A DNA stretch of 7,309 nt, from NCBI GenBank assembly GCA_902795725.1, contig CADBLY010000029.1:1-7309 (forward strand), in the 5' to 3' direction. The DNA is from an uncultured Erysipelotrichaceae bacterium (GTDB lineage: Bacteria; Bacillota_I; Bacilli_A; RF39; UBA660). The notes under the pieces were generated by a model. It searched no databases and was not told the DNA's origin. It was given only the letters and a program-made list of their open reading frames with translations. This document shows, in pieces, positions 1 through 6,425 of the stretch. Positions within the stretch are counted from its first letter, which is position 1. Each line of letters begins with the position of its first letter. Both the position numbers and the translations under genes were made by a program.

Positions 1-30
1 CGTTAAAAATTTATACTCGGCTGCTTCCAT
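1..30 (-). CDS. Possible start of a leftward gene, cut by the window edge
   Basis: A leftward promoter at 39-67 must transcribe into this stretch. On the minus strand an ATG at 30-28 opens a frame reading MEAAEYKFLT before the sequence ends. Ten residues are too few to recognise a protein. No Shine-Dalgarno sequence precedes this ATG, and the expected transcription start falls 1-3 nt before it, so either the message is nearly leaderless or the transcript begins with an untranslated leader or non-coding RNA and the true start lies outside the window. In Bacilli, rpsD with its S4-binding leader can lie near ezrA, so a structured leader is one alternative, though nothing here proves it. Confidence 0.25.
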   Translation of the reverse strand, partial: MEAAEYKFLT

Positions 31-38
31 TAGCTACA

Positions 39-67
39 ATTATATTATGTTATAACATATAAGTCAA
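39..67 (-). promoter_or_regulatory. Strong leftward sigma-A-type promoter
   Basis: Read on the minus strand, TTGACT (67-62) is followed after exactly 17 nt by a perfect TATAAT (44-39). Transcription should start near 33-31. The spacer contains a 14-bp perfect palindrome, TATGTTATAACATA (46-59), placed where a repressor could block polymerase. In such AT-rich DNA a palindrome of this size can occur by chance. The promoter diverges from that of ezrA, whose -35 is about 30 bp away. Confidence 0.65.
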
Positions 68-97
68 GTACAAATTTAAAAAAATATTAAAAAATAG

Positions 98-126
98 TCG
101 AAAAATGTCAATAATTATGATATACT
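98..126 (+). promoter_or_regulatory. Promoter of ezrA with extended -10
   Basis: TCGAAA (98-103, 4 of 6 matches to the -35 consensus) is separated by 17 nt from TATACT (121-126). The -10 is preceded by TGA (118-120), giving the TGn extended -10 motif that compensates for the poor -35. The predicted start near 133 leaves a leader of only about 12 nt, consisting mostly of the AGGG ribosome binding sequence (133-136). Confidence 0.6.
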
Positions 127-144
127 TGTGATAGGGTGTATAAA

Positions 145-1875
145 ATGAACATAAATCTTGATAATAAATTAATTATTATAGCTATATGTGCAGTACTATC
201 ATTAGTCGCACTCATTGTTGTCATTGCTGTTGTAAGACATAAAAAAAGAAAGAAAATGAAAAATGTTTTAGCTGAGTTAGAGATAGAGAAAAATAAGTTG
301 TCTTCTAATCCTGCTATACCAGAACTTGCTAAAGTTGAATCATTTTTAAATAACGAAAAATTAGAAGTAATGTATAATGAGTGGAGCAAAAGATTACAAG
401 ATATTAGAGATGTTCAAGTACCTAAATTAGCTGATATGCTTTTAGATGCTGAATATTCACTAAATCAAAAAGATTATAAAAGTACTATATATAAAATAGC
501 TAAATTAGAAATGGAATTATATAAAGTAAGGACTAATTCAGAATTCTTACTTGGGGAAATTAAAGAAATAACGACTAGTGAGGAAAAAAGTCGTACAACT
601 ATTACGAAGTATCGTGCGAAATATCGTGATCTATATCAAAAGTTTGAATCTGGTAGAAATGAGTATGGTAAATTTGCTAAAACGATTAAAGCTCAATTTG
701 AACTTATTGCAAAGCGATTTGAAGACTTTGAAAAGATTATGGATAATAATGAATTTACTGAAGTAAGTAAAATTGTTGATATTATTGATGGATTATTAAA
801 TCATATGAGTATTGTAATTGAAGAAGTTCCTTCAATTGTAATGCTTGTATATTCTGTTTTACCACGTCGTATAGAAGAAGTTACTAATACTTATAATCAA
901 ATGTTAAAAGAAGGTTATCCACTTGATTATTTAAATGTTGAATATAATATTAGTGAAGCTAATGCTAAAATAAAAGATGTTATATCGAAAACAAAAGCTT
1001 TAAATCTTCAAGATAGTTTATTTGAATTAAAAGTATTATTAGATTATTTTGATTCTTTATTTGTTGATTTTGATAGTGAGAAACGTGCACGTCACAACTA
1101 TGAAGAAAAGGTTAAAGTTTTTGATAAACGATTAACTAAAATGAATAAAGTAGTTAAAGAAATTTTTAATCAATTAGATGAAATTAAAAATGTTTATAAT
1201 TTATCAGATAATAATATTAATTTATTAAAAGAAGTAAATGATGAATTAGTTAAATTAAATAATAATTATAAAGTATTAACTGATCATACTGGTAATCATA
1301 CTTTTGCTTTTTCTAAGTTATTAGGAGAGATAGAAGGATTAAGTGCTAATTTAGCTAAAACTGAACAAAAACTTGATGATGCTTTAAAAGAAATAGGAAC
1401 TATGAAAGATGATGAGGTACGTGCTAGACAACAATTAGAAGAAATTAAAATGGTTTTAAAAGAATCAAAAAATAAAATGCGTACTTATAATTTTCCTAAT
1501 ATTCCAAATAGCTATTATGTTGAATTAAAAGAAGCTAATCAAGCTATTAGAGAAATAGTAAAGGAATTAGATAAAAAACCTATTACTATTGATGTATTAA
1601 ATACGAGAGTGGATACTGCTAGAGATTTAGTATTAAAACTTTATACAAAGACTGTTGATATGTTAAAGGGTGCTAAATTTGCGGAGATGGCTATCGTTTA
1701 TGGTAATAGATACCGTAGTAGTAATTCTCGATTGAATGATTTATTAAATAGATCAGAACAACTATTCTATCAGGGAGAATATAAACAATCTAAAGATGTA
1801 GCTATATCAGCTATCAATAGTATTGAACCAGGTATTCAAAATAAACTAGAAGAAATGTATAGTCAGGAAAACTAA
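145..1875 (+). CDS. ezrA: Septation ring formation regulator EzrA
   Basis: EzrA is a membrane-anchored cell-division protein of low-GC Gram-positive bacteria. It binds FtsZ, restrains Z-ring assembly away from mid-cell and helps couple division to wall synthesis. The 576-residue product is close to the family's usual length. Residues about 8-30 form one hydrophobic anchor, followed by a basic stretch (RHKKRKK). The rest is almost entirely charged, heptad-rich helix, as expected for EzrA's spectrin-like repeats. Near the C-terminus VYGNRYRS (about 518-525) corresponds to the conserved patch called QNR in Bacillus subtilis, followed by an EPG-containing helix. The glutamine of that patch appears to be valine here. 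ATG at 145 is preferred because AGGG lies 8 nt upstream; an in-frame GTG at 136 has no such site and overlaps it. No convincing terminator follows, so some read-through into the acyltransferase gene is possible. Confidence 0.93.
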   Translation: MNINLDNKLIIIAICAVLSLVALIVVIAVVRHKKRKKMKNVLAELEIEKNKLSSNPAIPELAKVESFLNNEKLEVMYNEWSKRLQDIRDVQVPKLADMLLDAEYSLNQKDYKSTIYKIAKLEMELYKVRTNSEFLLGEIKEITTSEEKSRTTITKYRAKYRDLYQKFESGRNEYGKFAKTIKAQFELIAKRFEDFEKIMDNNEFTEVSKIVDIIDGLLNHMSIVIEEVPSIVMLVYSVLPRRIEEVTNTYNQMLKEGYPLDYLNVEYNISEANAKIKDVISKTKALNLQDSLFELKVLLDYFDSLFVDFDSEKRARHNYEEKVKVFDKRLTKMNKVVKEIFNQLDEIKNVYNLSDNNINLLKEVNDELVKLNNNYKVLTDHTGNHTFAFSKLLGEIEGLSANLAKTEQKLDDALKEIGTMKDDEVRARQQLEEIKMVLKESKNKMRTYNFPNIPNSYYVELKEANQAIREIVKELDKKPITIDVLNTRVDTARDLVLKLYTKTVDMLKGAKFAEMAIVYGNRYRSSNSRLNDLLNRSEQLFYQGEYKQSKDVAISAINSIEPGIQNKLEEMYSQEN

Positions 1876-1893
1876 CTATACATTTTTCTTAAT

Positions 1894-1922
1894 TTGACAA
1901 AGATGCTTAATAATAATAGAAT
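1894..1922 (+). promoter_or_regulatory. Promoter of the acyltransferase-like gene
   Basis: A consensus -35, TTGACA (1894-1899), is followed after 17 nt by TAGAAT (1917-1922, 5 of 6). It lies in the 71-nt gap after ezrA. The predicted start near 1929 gives a leader of about 18 nt containing the strong ribosome binding site GGGAGGA (1934-1940). Confidence 0.7.
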
Positions 1923-1946
1923 ATAGGCGATAAGGGAGGAATTATA

Positions 1947-2891
1947 TTGAAAAACTATGGATTATTAAGATATAAGAGTGCAGATGTTAATGCTTTTACA
2001 TCCGATATTGGAATAGAAATAAGAAAAATAATTAATAGACCAATGAGATTTATTCTAAAGTTAGCTACTAATGGTAAAATAATAGTAGAATGTTATCCTA
2101 ATTTAGAAAAGAATAAACCGTATATATTCGCTGCTACTCATTCCTTTGTTGAAGAAGTTTCAGCTATTTTATCTACCATAGATAGAAGTGCATATTCATT
2201 AATAGGAACGACTGACCAGTTGGAGCACAATCATAAAATTTATGCTAATTGGATTACAGGAATAATCTATGTTGATAGGAAAGATGAAAAAAGCAGAAAA
2301 GAATCTATACTAAAAATGGAACGTATTTTAAAAAGTGGTTCCAGTTTGTTAATGTTTGTTGAAGGTGGATGGAATAATACTGAAAACCTACTTGTACAAA
2401 AACCATTTAGTGGAGTATATAATTTATCAAAGAATAATCAAATAGAAGTTGTACCTATTTCATCATTTAATGAGTTTGGTTCAAAGCAAATCTATATAAG
2501 AGTAGGGGATCCATTAAAACTATATAATTATGATAAAAAACAAGCTTTAACTATTTTAAGAGATGCTTTAGCAACCGGTATTTATAATCAAATAGAATCG
2601 TATTCTACACCAATAAAAAGAGCTGAATTGAGTGATAATGCAAAACTTGATTTTATGGAAGAAAGACGTTTAGAATATTTAAAAACAAAATGGACTAAAG
2701 ATGTCTGGAATGAAGAACTAACCCGTTATCTTGATAAAGATGAAAGAGAATATAATGCAGTATGGGAAAGTATGGATAATATTAATATTACCAAAGATAA
2801 TGCTAATATTATGGGACCTATTTTAGTAAAAAGATTAGAAGATAAGAGATATAACTTTAAAGATTATATGCATAAAAATTGGAATAAATAA
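1947..2891 (+). CDS. PlsC-superfamily (1-acylglycerol-3-phosphate) acyltransferase-like protein
   Basis: This 314-residue protein carries the ordered motifs of the glycerolipid acyltransferase (PlsC/LPLAT) superfamily. These enzymes move a fatty acyl chain onto lysophosphatidate or a related acceptor at the inner face of the membrane. Motif I is ATHSFVEE (H65, E70), motif II GIIYVDR (105-111), motif III FVEGG (137-141, the usual FPEG[TG] block) and motif IV VVPIS (168-172). Motif I normally reads HX4D; here the acidic residue is glutamate, a conservative but unusual change in the catalytic dyad. About 100 charged residues follow the catalytic region, making it longer than a standard PlsC (about 200-250 residues). 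No clear transmembrane segment is visible, so membrane contact is probably peripheral. The start is TTG, fixed by GGGAGGA six nt upstream. The exact acceptor lipid cannot be told from sequence, and it may not be the cell's main PlsC. Confidence 0.8.
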   Translation: MKNYGLLRYKSADVNAFTSDIGIEIRKIINRPMRFILKLATNGKIIVECYPNLEKNKPYIFAATHSFVEEVSAILSTIDRSAYSLIGTTDQLEHNHKIYANWITGIIYVDRKDEKSRKESILKMERILKSGSSLLMFVEGGWNNTENLLVQKPFSGVYNLSKNNQIEVVPISSFNEFGSKQIYIRVGDPLKLYNYDKKQALTILRDALATGIYNQIESYSTPIKRAELSDNAKLDFMEERRLEYLKTKWTKDVWNEELTRYLDKDEREYNAVWESMDNINITKDNANIMGPILVKRLEDKRYNFKDYMHKNWNK

Positions 2892-2893
2892 GA

Positions 2894-2922
2894 TAGACAT
2901 TATGTCTTTTTTTTGTTATAAT
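2894..2922 (+). promoter_or_regulatory. Promoter of the hybrid histidine kinase gene
   Basis: TAGACA (2894-2899, 5 of 6) and a perfect TATAAT (2917-2922) are separated by 17 nt. The -35 begins three bases after the acyltransferase stop codon. The promoter overlaps a small hairpin with a T-tract (2895-2914), so this DNA may both end one transcript and begin the next. Its position shows that an ATG at 2902, inside the promoter spacer, is not the kinase start. Transcription should begin near 2929. Confidence 0.7.
2895..2914 (+). terminator. Weak intrinsic terminator after the acyltransferase gene
   Basis: AGACA (2895-2899) and TGTCT (2903-2907) can form a 5-bp stem with a 3-nt loop, followed directly by an eight-base T run (2907-2914), four nt after the stop codon. 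The stem is short and AT-rich, so termination is probably partial. Its left arm is shared with the -35 box of the next gene's promoter. Confidence 0.4.
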
Positions 2923-2943
2923 TTAATCAAGGTAGGGATGTAC

Positions 2944-4842
2944 ATGACATTAGAATTTGAATTGCCATTATTCTCATTTCTTTTTATTCTTATGTTAGAT
3001 ATAGTTTATTTTTCAAAGAAAAAGATTAATTTAATAGAGAATAAAGTTTATAGTAATATTCTTATTTTTTCTACTATTGCATCTTTTTTAGATACTATTC
3101 TTCATATAAATGGTGCAACCCATACTTATGATGAAATAATAACTTATTATTTACCATTTGCTAATGCTTTGAATAAAATAATAAATATGTTATTTATATT
3201 AGTGGTTAGCAGTTTATTAATATATATATTGTTGATAACATATGAAAAATTCAAAAAAAACATAAAAAAAATATTTATTCCAATAGCTATTTTTGATATG
3301 GTATGTTTCGTAATTATGTTGTTTACTGAAATTAAAGTATTAAGAATAGGTGAAGTTACAAATGTAACAGGAACTACACCATTAGTGGGATATTTAGCTG
3401 TAGCTTTATTATTATTTGTTTCTCTTGCTTTAACTTTGTTAAATATTAGTAAGGTAGATAAAAGATATATTTCTATTTTTATAATTCTTCCATTAATGCT
3501 TGTTTTTTATTGTTTAACCCTCATGTTTCCTGGAATAATCATTTATGATTTAATACTTGCTATATTGTGCTACATAATGTTTTTTACCATTGAAAACCCA
3601 GATTTAAAACTAGTTAGACAATTAGAATTAGCTAATATTCAAGCTGAAAAATCTAATCGTGCGAAAAGTGACTTTTTATCTAGCATGAGTCATGAGATAC
3701 GTACTCCTTTAAATGCTATTGTTGGTTTGAGTAATGCTATAGATAATACTGATGATATTAAGGAAATACATGAAGATACAAAAGATATTATTAGCGCTTC
3801 TAATACGCTTTTAGAAATAGTTAATGGTATCTTAGATATTAATAAAATAGAAGCTGATAAAATGGATATTGTTGAAACTAATTATCGCTTAGAAGATGAA
3901 TTTAATGCAATTGTTAAAGCAATGAAAGGTAGAATAGAAACAAAAGATATAGAATTAACTACTAATTATAATAACATTCCTGATACTCTATATGGTGATA
4001 TAGGTAAAATCAAACAAATTGTAACTAATTTACTTAGTAATGCTATAAAGTATACCGAGAAAGGTTATGTTAAATTAAATGTTGATTGTATTATAGATAA
4101 TGATAATTATAAATTAATTATTAAAGTATCAGATACTGGAAGGGGAATAAAAAAGGAAAATATCAATGACTTATTTACTAAATTTAATCGCCTAGAAAGT
4201 GATAAAAATTCAACAATATCCGGAACAGGCTTAGGTCTTGCTATTACTAAATCTTTAGTTACACTATTAGGTGGAGAAATAACAGTTGATTCTACTTATG
4301 AAAAAGGTTCAACATTCACCGTTACTATTAATCAAAATAAAAAGCAAGATATTGAAGAAACTAGTATAAATCAAAATACACATAAATTTGAACATAAAAA
4401 AGTATTAATTGTAGATGATAATAAATTAAACATAAAAGTAACTACTAAACTATTAAATAATTATCATTTTACTACCCATAGTGTGATGAGTGGTAAAGAG
4501 TGTTTAAGTAAGGTGAATAATAATTACGATTTAATCTTAATGGATATTATGATGCCTGATATGGATGGTATTGAAACATTCAACAAATTAAAAGAACAAG
4601 AAAGCTTTAATATTCCAGTTATAGCTTTAACAGCTGATGCTATGGAAGGATCTAAAGATAAATATTTAAAGTTAGGATTTACTGATTATTTATCTAAACC
4701 TATTGACAACAAGAAATTAAATGATGTTTTAAATAGAATTTTTGAGCAAGAAAAAGATATTAGTTATACTAATACTATAGAACCAATTACTGATGAACAA
4801 ATAAACCTATTAAATAAAAAACTGGAAGATATTAATGATTAA
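2944..4842 (+). CDS. Membrane-bound hybrid sensor histidine kinase with receiver domain
   Basis: A 632-residue signalling kinase of the two-component type. About 215 N-terminal residues form some seven hydrophobic segments, an integral membrane sensor with no recognisable ligand domain. A HisKA dimerisation domain follows with the H-box SHEIRTPLNA (phosphoaccepting H250). The ATPase domain has N-box NLLSNAIKYT, G1 box DTGRGI (397-402) and G2 box GTGLGL (427-432). A C-terminal receiver has the acidic pair DD (491-492), phosphoacceptor D534 in LMDIMMPDMDG, T563 and K585. The last 40 or so residues are a polar tail with no HPt domain. All residues expected for activity are present. No HPt protein, response regulator or DNA-binding output gene is in the window, so the phosphorelay partner must be elsewhere. 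ATG at 2944 is chosen because AAGGTAGGG (2929-2937) sits 6 nt upstream; ATG 2938 abuts this site, and ATG 2902 lies within the promoter. Signal and output are unknown. Confidence 0.9.
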   Translation: MTLEFELPLFSFLFILMLDIVYFSKKKINLIENKVYSNILIFSTIASFLDTILHINGATHTYDEIITYYLPFANALNKIINMLFILVVSSLLIYILLITYEKFKKNIKKIFIPIAIFDMVCFVIMLFTEIKVLRIGEVTNVTGTTPLVGYLAVALLLFVSLALTLLNISKVDKRYISIFIILPLMLVFYCLTLMFPGIIIYDLILAILCYIMFFTIENPDLKLVRQLELANIQAEKSNRAKSDFLSSMSHEIRTPLNAIVGLSNAIDNTDDIKEIHEDTKDIISASNTLLEIVNGILDINKIEADKMDIVETNYRLEDEFNAIVKAMKGRIETKDIELTTNYNNIPDTLYGDIGKIKQIVTNLLSNAIKYTEKGYVKLNVDCIIDNDNYKLIIKVSDTGRGIKKENINDLFTKFNRLESDKNSTISGTGLGLAITKSLVTLLGGEITVDSTYEKGSTFTVTINQNKKQDIEETSINQNTHKFEHKKVLIVDDNKLNIKVTTKLLNNYHFTTHSVMSGKECLSKVNNNYDLILMDIMMPDMDGIETFNKLKEQESFNIPVIALTADAMEGSKDKYLKLGFTDYLSKPIDNKKLNDVLNRIFEQEKDISYTNTIEPITDEQINLLNKKLEDIND

Positions 4843-4849
4843 TATATAT

Positions 4850-4880
4850 AGTTATTATGCTTTGTCGTAATAGCTTTTTA
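4850..4880 (+). terminator. Intrinsic terminator after the hybrid kinase gene
   Basis: The arms AGTTATTATG (4850-4859) and CGTAATAGCT (4866-4875) can pair over 10 bp, including two G-U pairs, around a 6-nt loop. A T-rich tract follows immediately (4875-4879, then more A/T). It begins 8 nt after the kinase stop codon and separates that gene from the thiI promoter. Confidence 0.65.
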
Positions 4881-4892
4881 TTAATAATAATT

Positions 4893-4920
4893 TTGATAAA
4901 AAAGGAAGATGTGTTATACT
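4893..4920 (+). promoter_or_regulatory. Promoter of thiI with extended -10
   Basis: TTGATA (4893-4898, 5 of 6) is followed after 16 nt by TATACT (4915-4920), which is preceded by TGT (4912-4914), a TGn extended -10. Transcription should start near 4927. This makes the in-frame GTG at 4928 and ATG at 4931 improbable starts because almost no leader would precede them. Confidence 0.65.
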
Positions 4921-4936
4921 TTATTGGGTGATGTCT

Positions 4937-6106
4937 GTGGAAAAACTAATATTAATTAAATATGGAGAATTAACAACTAAGAAGGGGAATCGTAATACTT
5001 TTATCAAATTATTGGTTAATAATATTAAAAATGTTTTAAAAGATTATGATATAAAAATTAGTTATGATCGATGTCGTATGTATATTGAAACTAATAGTGT
5101 AGATCAAGTAAAAGAAAAATTAAAATATATCTTTGGTATTCATAGTATAGTAGTTGCTTATAAAGTAAATAATAATACTGATGATATTAAGGAGACAGTA
5201 TTAAATATTGTTAAAAATGTTAATTTTAATACTTTTAAAGTAGAAACTAAAAGAGCTTTAAAATCATTTGAGATACATAGTATGGATTTTAATCGTTTAA
5301 TTGCTACTCATATTTTACAAAATATTAAATGTGGTGTGGATGTGCATAATCCTGATTTAATGATTAAAATAGAAATAAGAAAAGAAGGAACCTTTATTTA
5401 TTTGAATGAAGAACAAGCTTTAGGTGGATATCCTGTTGGTGTTCAAGGTACAGGGTTACTTATGTTAAGTGGTGGGATTGATTCACCAGTGGCTGGATAT
5501 TTAGCTTTAAAAAGGGGAGTTGATTTAGAATGTTTATATTTTGAATCACCACCTCATACTAGTATACAAGCTAAAAATAAAGTAATTGAATTAGCTAATA
5601 TTATTAATAAATATTCTGGTAATATTAAAGTTAATGTAGTACCATTTACTAAATTACAAGAAGCTATTTATAAAAATGTCCCTGATAACTATGTTATTAC
5701 TATTATGCGTAGAATGATGTATCGTATAGCTGCCAATTTATGTCAAAAGAAAAATTTTAAAGTAATAATAAATGGCGAAAGTATTGGACAAGTAGCAAGT
5801 CAAACATTAACTAGTATGAATACTATTAATAGTGTGACAAATATGCCAGTAATAAGACCAGTAGCATGTATGGATAAATTAGAAATAATTGATATAGCTA
5901 ATAAGATTGAAACATATGAAACTAGTATTTTACCTTATGAAGATTGTTGTACTATCTTTTTGCCAAAACATCCGGTTATTAATCCAACAACCGATAAATG
6001 TGAACAATATGAAAAAAGATTTGATTATCAATCTTTAATAGATGAATGTATAAACAATATAGAAACTATTACTAATTTAAATAAAAATGGCAGTAATTTA
6101 CTGTAA
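4937..6106 (+). CDS. thiI: tRNA 4-thiouridine synthase ThiI (no rhodanese domain)
   Basis: ThiI makes 4-thiouridine at position 8 of tRNA: it adenylates the uridine with ATP and inserts sulfur from a cysteine-desulfurase persulfide. The 389-residue protein has an N-terminal ferredoxin-like region (LIKYGELTTKKGNR near the start), a THUMP RNA-binding domain (roughly 55-165) and a PP-loop adenylation domain with SGGIDS (178-183). It also has ESPPHTS (203-209), NGESIGQVASQT (279-290) and PYEDCCTIFLP (333-343), which carries the conserved cysteines. It ends without the rhodanese-like domain of the E. coli enzyme, as in B. subtilis ThiI, which implies tRNA thiolation rather than thiazole synthesis. 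The usual partner desulfurase (nifZ in Bacillus) is not adjacent. GTG at 4937 is preferred because GGGTGAT (4926-4932) pairs with the 16S tail at suitable spacing and the product begins close to LIKYGE as in relatives; ATG 4931 is the alternative. No T-tract hairpin follows. Confidence 0.95.
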   Translation: MEKLILIKYGELTTKKGNRNTFIKLLVNNIKNVLKDYDIKISYDRCRMYIETNSVDQVKEKLKYIFGIHSIVVAYKVNNNTDDIKETVLNIVKNVNFNTFKVETKRALKSFEIHSMDFNRLIATHILQNIKCGVDVHNPDLMIKIEIRKEGTFIYLNEEQALGGYPVGVQGTGLLMLSGGIDSPVAGYLALKRGVDLECLYFESPPHTSIQAKNKVIELANIINKYSGNIKVNVVPFTKLQEAIYKNVPDNYVITIMRRMMYRIAANLCQKKNFKVIINGESIGQVASQTLTSMNTINSVTNMPVIRPVACMDKLEIIDIANKIETYETSILPYEDCCTIFLPKHPVINPTTDKCEQYEKRFDYQSLIDECINNIETITNLNKNGSNLL

Positions 6107-6143
6107 AAAATTTCCACGAAGAATGACGTATTAAATTCTCTTT

Positions 6144-6166
6144 TGTACACATCATATTAGTGTACA
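6144..6166. repeat. Inverted repeat around the SASP promoter -10
   Basis: TGTACAC (6144-6150) and GTGTACA (6160-6166) are perfect 7-bp arms around a 9-nt centre that contains the proposed -10 CATATTA. The right arm ends on the first A of the AGGAGG ribosome binding site. The geometry fits either an operator for a dimeric regulator or an mRNA hairpin touching the ribosome binding site. Which one applies, if either, cannot be told from sequence. Confidence 0.5.
6153..6159 (+). promoter_or_regulatory. Candidate sigma-G (forespore) -10 element of the SASP gene
   Basis: CATATTA matches the forespore sigma-G -10 pattern CATnnTA, as expected for a SASP gene, and lies 20 nt before the ATG. The -35 is less clear: the best candidate, GTATT (6128-6132), leaves 20 nt to the -10, slightly long for sigma-G, and departs from the GYATR pattern in its last base. 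The assignment therefore rests mainly on the -10 and on the gene's identity. Confidence 0.45.
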
Positions 6167-6179
6167 GGAGGTGAATATA

Positions 6180-6389
6180 ATGAATAAGTCTAGTAACAAT
6201 AATAGTTTTGTTGTACCTGGTGCAAAACAAGCTATCGAAAAAATGAAATATGAAATAGCTTCAGAATTAGGTGTAACTTTAGGAGCTGATTCAACTAGTA
6301 GAGCTAACGGATCTGTTGGAGGAGAAATCACTAAAAGATTAGTTAGAATGGCTGAACAAAGCTTAGGTGGAAATTACCAATCTAAATAA
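6180..6389 (+). CDS. ssp: Alpha/beta-type small acid-soluble spore protein (SASP)
   Basis: Alpha/beta-type SASPs coat the DNA of dormant endospores, shift it toward an A-like form and protect it from UV, heat and peroxide. They are degraded for amino acids at germination. The 69-residue protein has both family signatures: the block around the GPR protease site, YEIASELGV (24-32, cut expected after E25), and the C-terminal helix GSVGGEITKRLVRMAEQSLGG (44-64). An Asn-Gly pair (43-44), a known deamidation site in these proteins, is kept. The ATG at 6180 is fixed by AGGAGG (6166-6171) 8 nt upstream; an in-frame GTG at 6171 overlaps that site and is not the start. The gene lies 73 nt after thiI, the same order as thiI-sspA in B. 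subtilis, and ends at its own terminator. It shows that the organism, or a recent ancestor, makes endospores. SASPs are usually multigene, so an exact paralogue name is not assigned. Confidence 0.96.
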   Translation: MNKSSNNNSFVVPGAKQAIEKMKYEIASELGVTLGADSTSRANGSVGGEITKRLVRMAEQSLGGNYQSK

Positions 6390-6403
6390 TGATATAAAAA
6401 ATG

Positions 6404-6425
6404 GATAGCATGGCTATCTTTTTTT
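6404..6425 (+). terminator. Intrinsic terminator of the SASP gene
   Basis: GATAGC (6404-6409) and GCTATC (6413-6418) form a 6-bp stem with a 3-nt loop, followed by seven T residues (6419-6425). An upstream A-run could extend pairing with the T-tract. It begins 15 nt after the stop codon and is the clearest terminator in the window. Confidence 0.85.

Noticed and set aside
108..389. Minus-strand open frame of 93 codons opposite the start of ezrA
   Set aside because: It lies antisense to the ezrA promoter and membrane anchor. Its hydrophobic, Phe/Ser-rich translation is what the complement of that region gives, and nothing supports expression.
578..766. Plus-strand open frame of 62 codons inside ezrA
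   Set aside because: It lies wholly inside ezrA in another frame. The composition is a Lys/Leu-rich shadow of the coiled-coil coding sequence.
2902..2943. Upstream ATG that would add 14 residues to the hybrid kinase
   Set aside because: The ATG is inside the promoter spacer and hairpin of the same gene, has no ribosome binding site, and would not be on the transcript. The extra residues are encoded by the T-tract and -10 region.
4843..4936. TPP riboswitch or other leader RNA upstream of thiI
   Set aside because: The gap is filled by a terminator hairpin and a promoter only 16 nt before the start codon, so there is no room for a riboswitch. This ThiI is the tRNA-modifying form without a rhodanese domain.
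6079..6106. Small hairpin CAGTA-ATT-TACTG at the end of thiI as a terminator
   Set aside because: The stem is only 5 bp and is followed by an A-run, not a T-run, so it does not fit an intrinsic terminator on this strand.
6171..6179. GTG start adding three residues to the SASP
   Set aside because: The GTG is part of the AGGAGGTGA ribosome binding sequence that serves the ATG at 6180.
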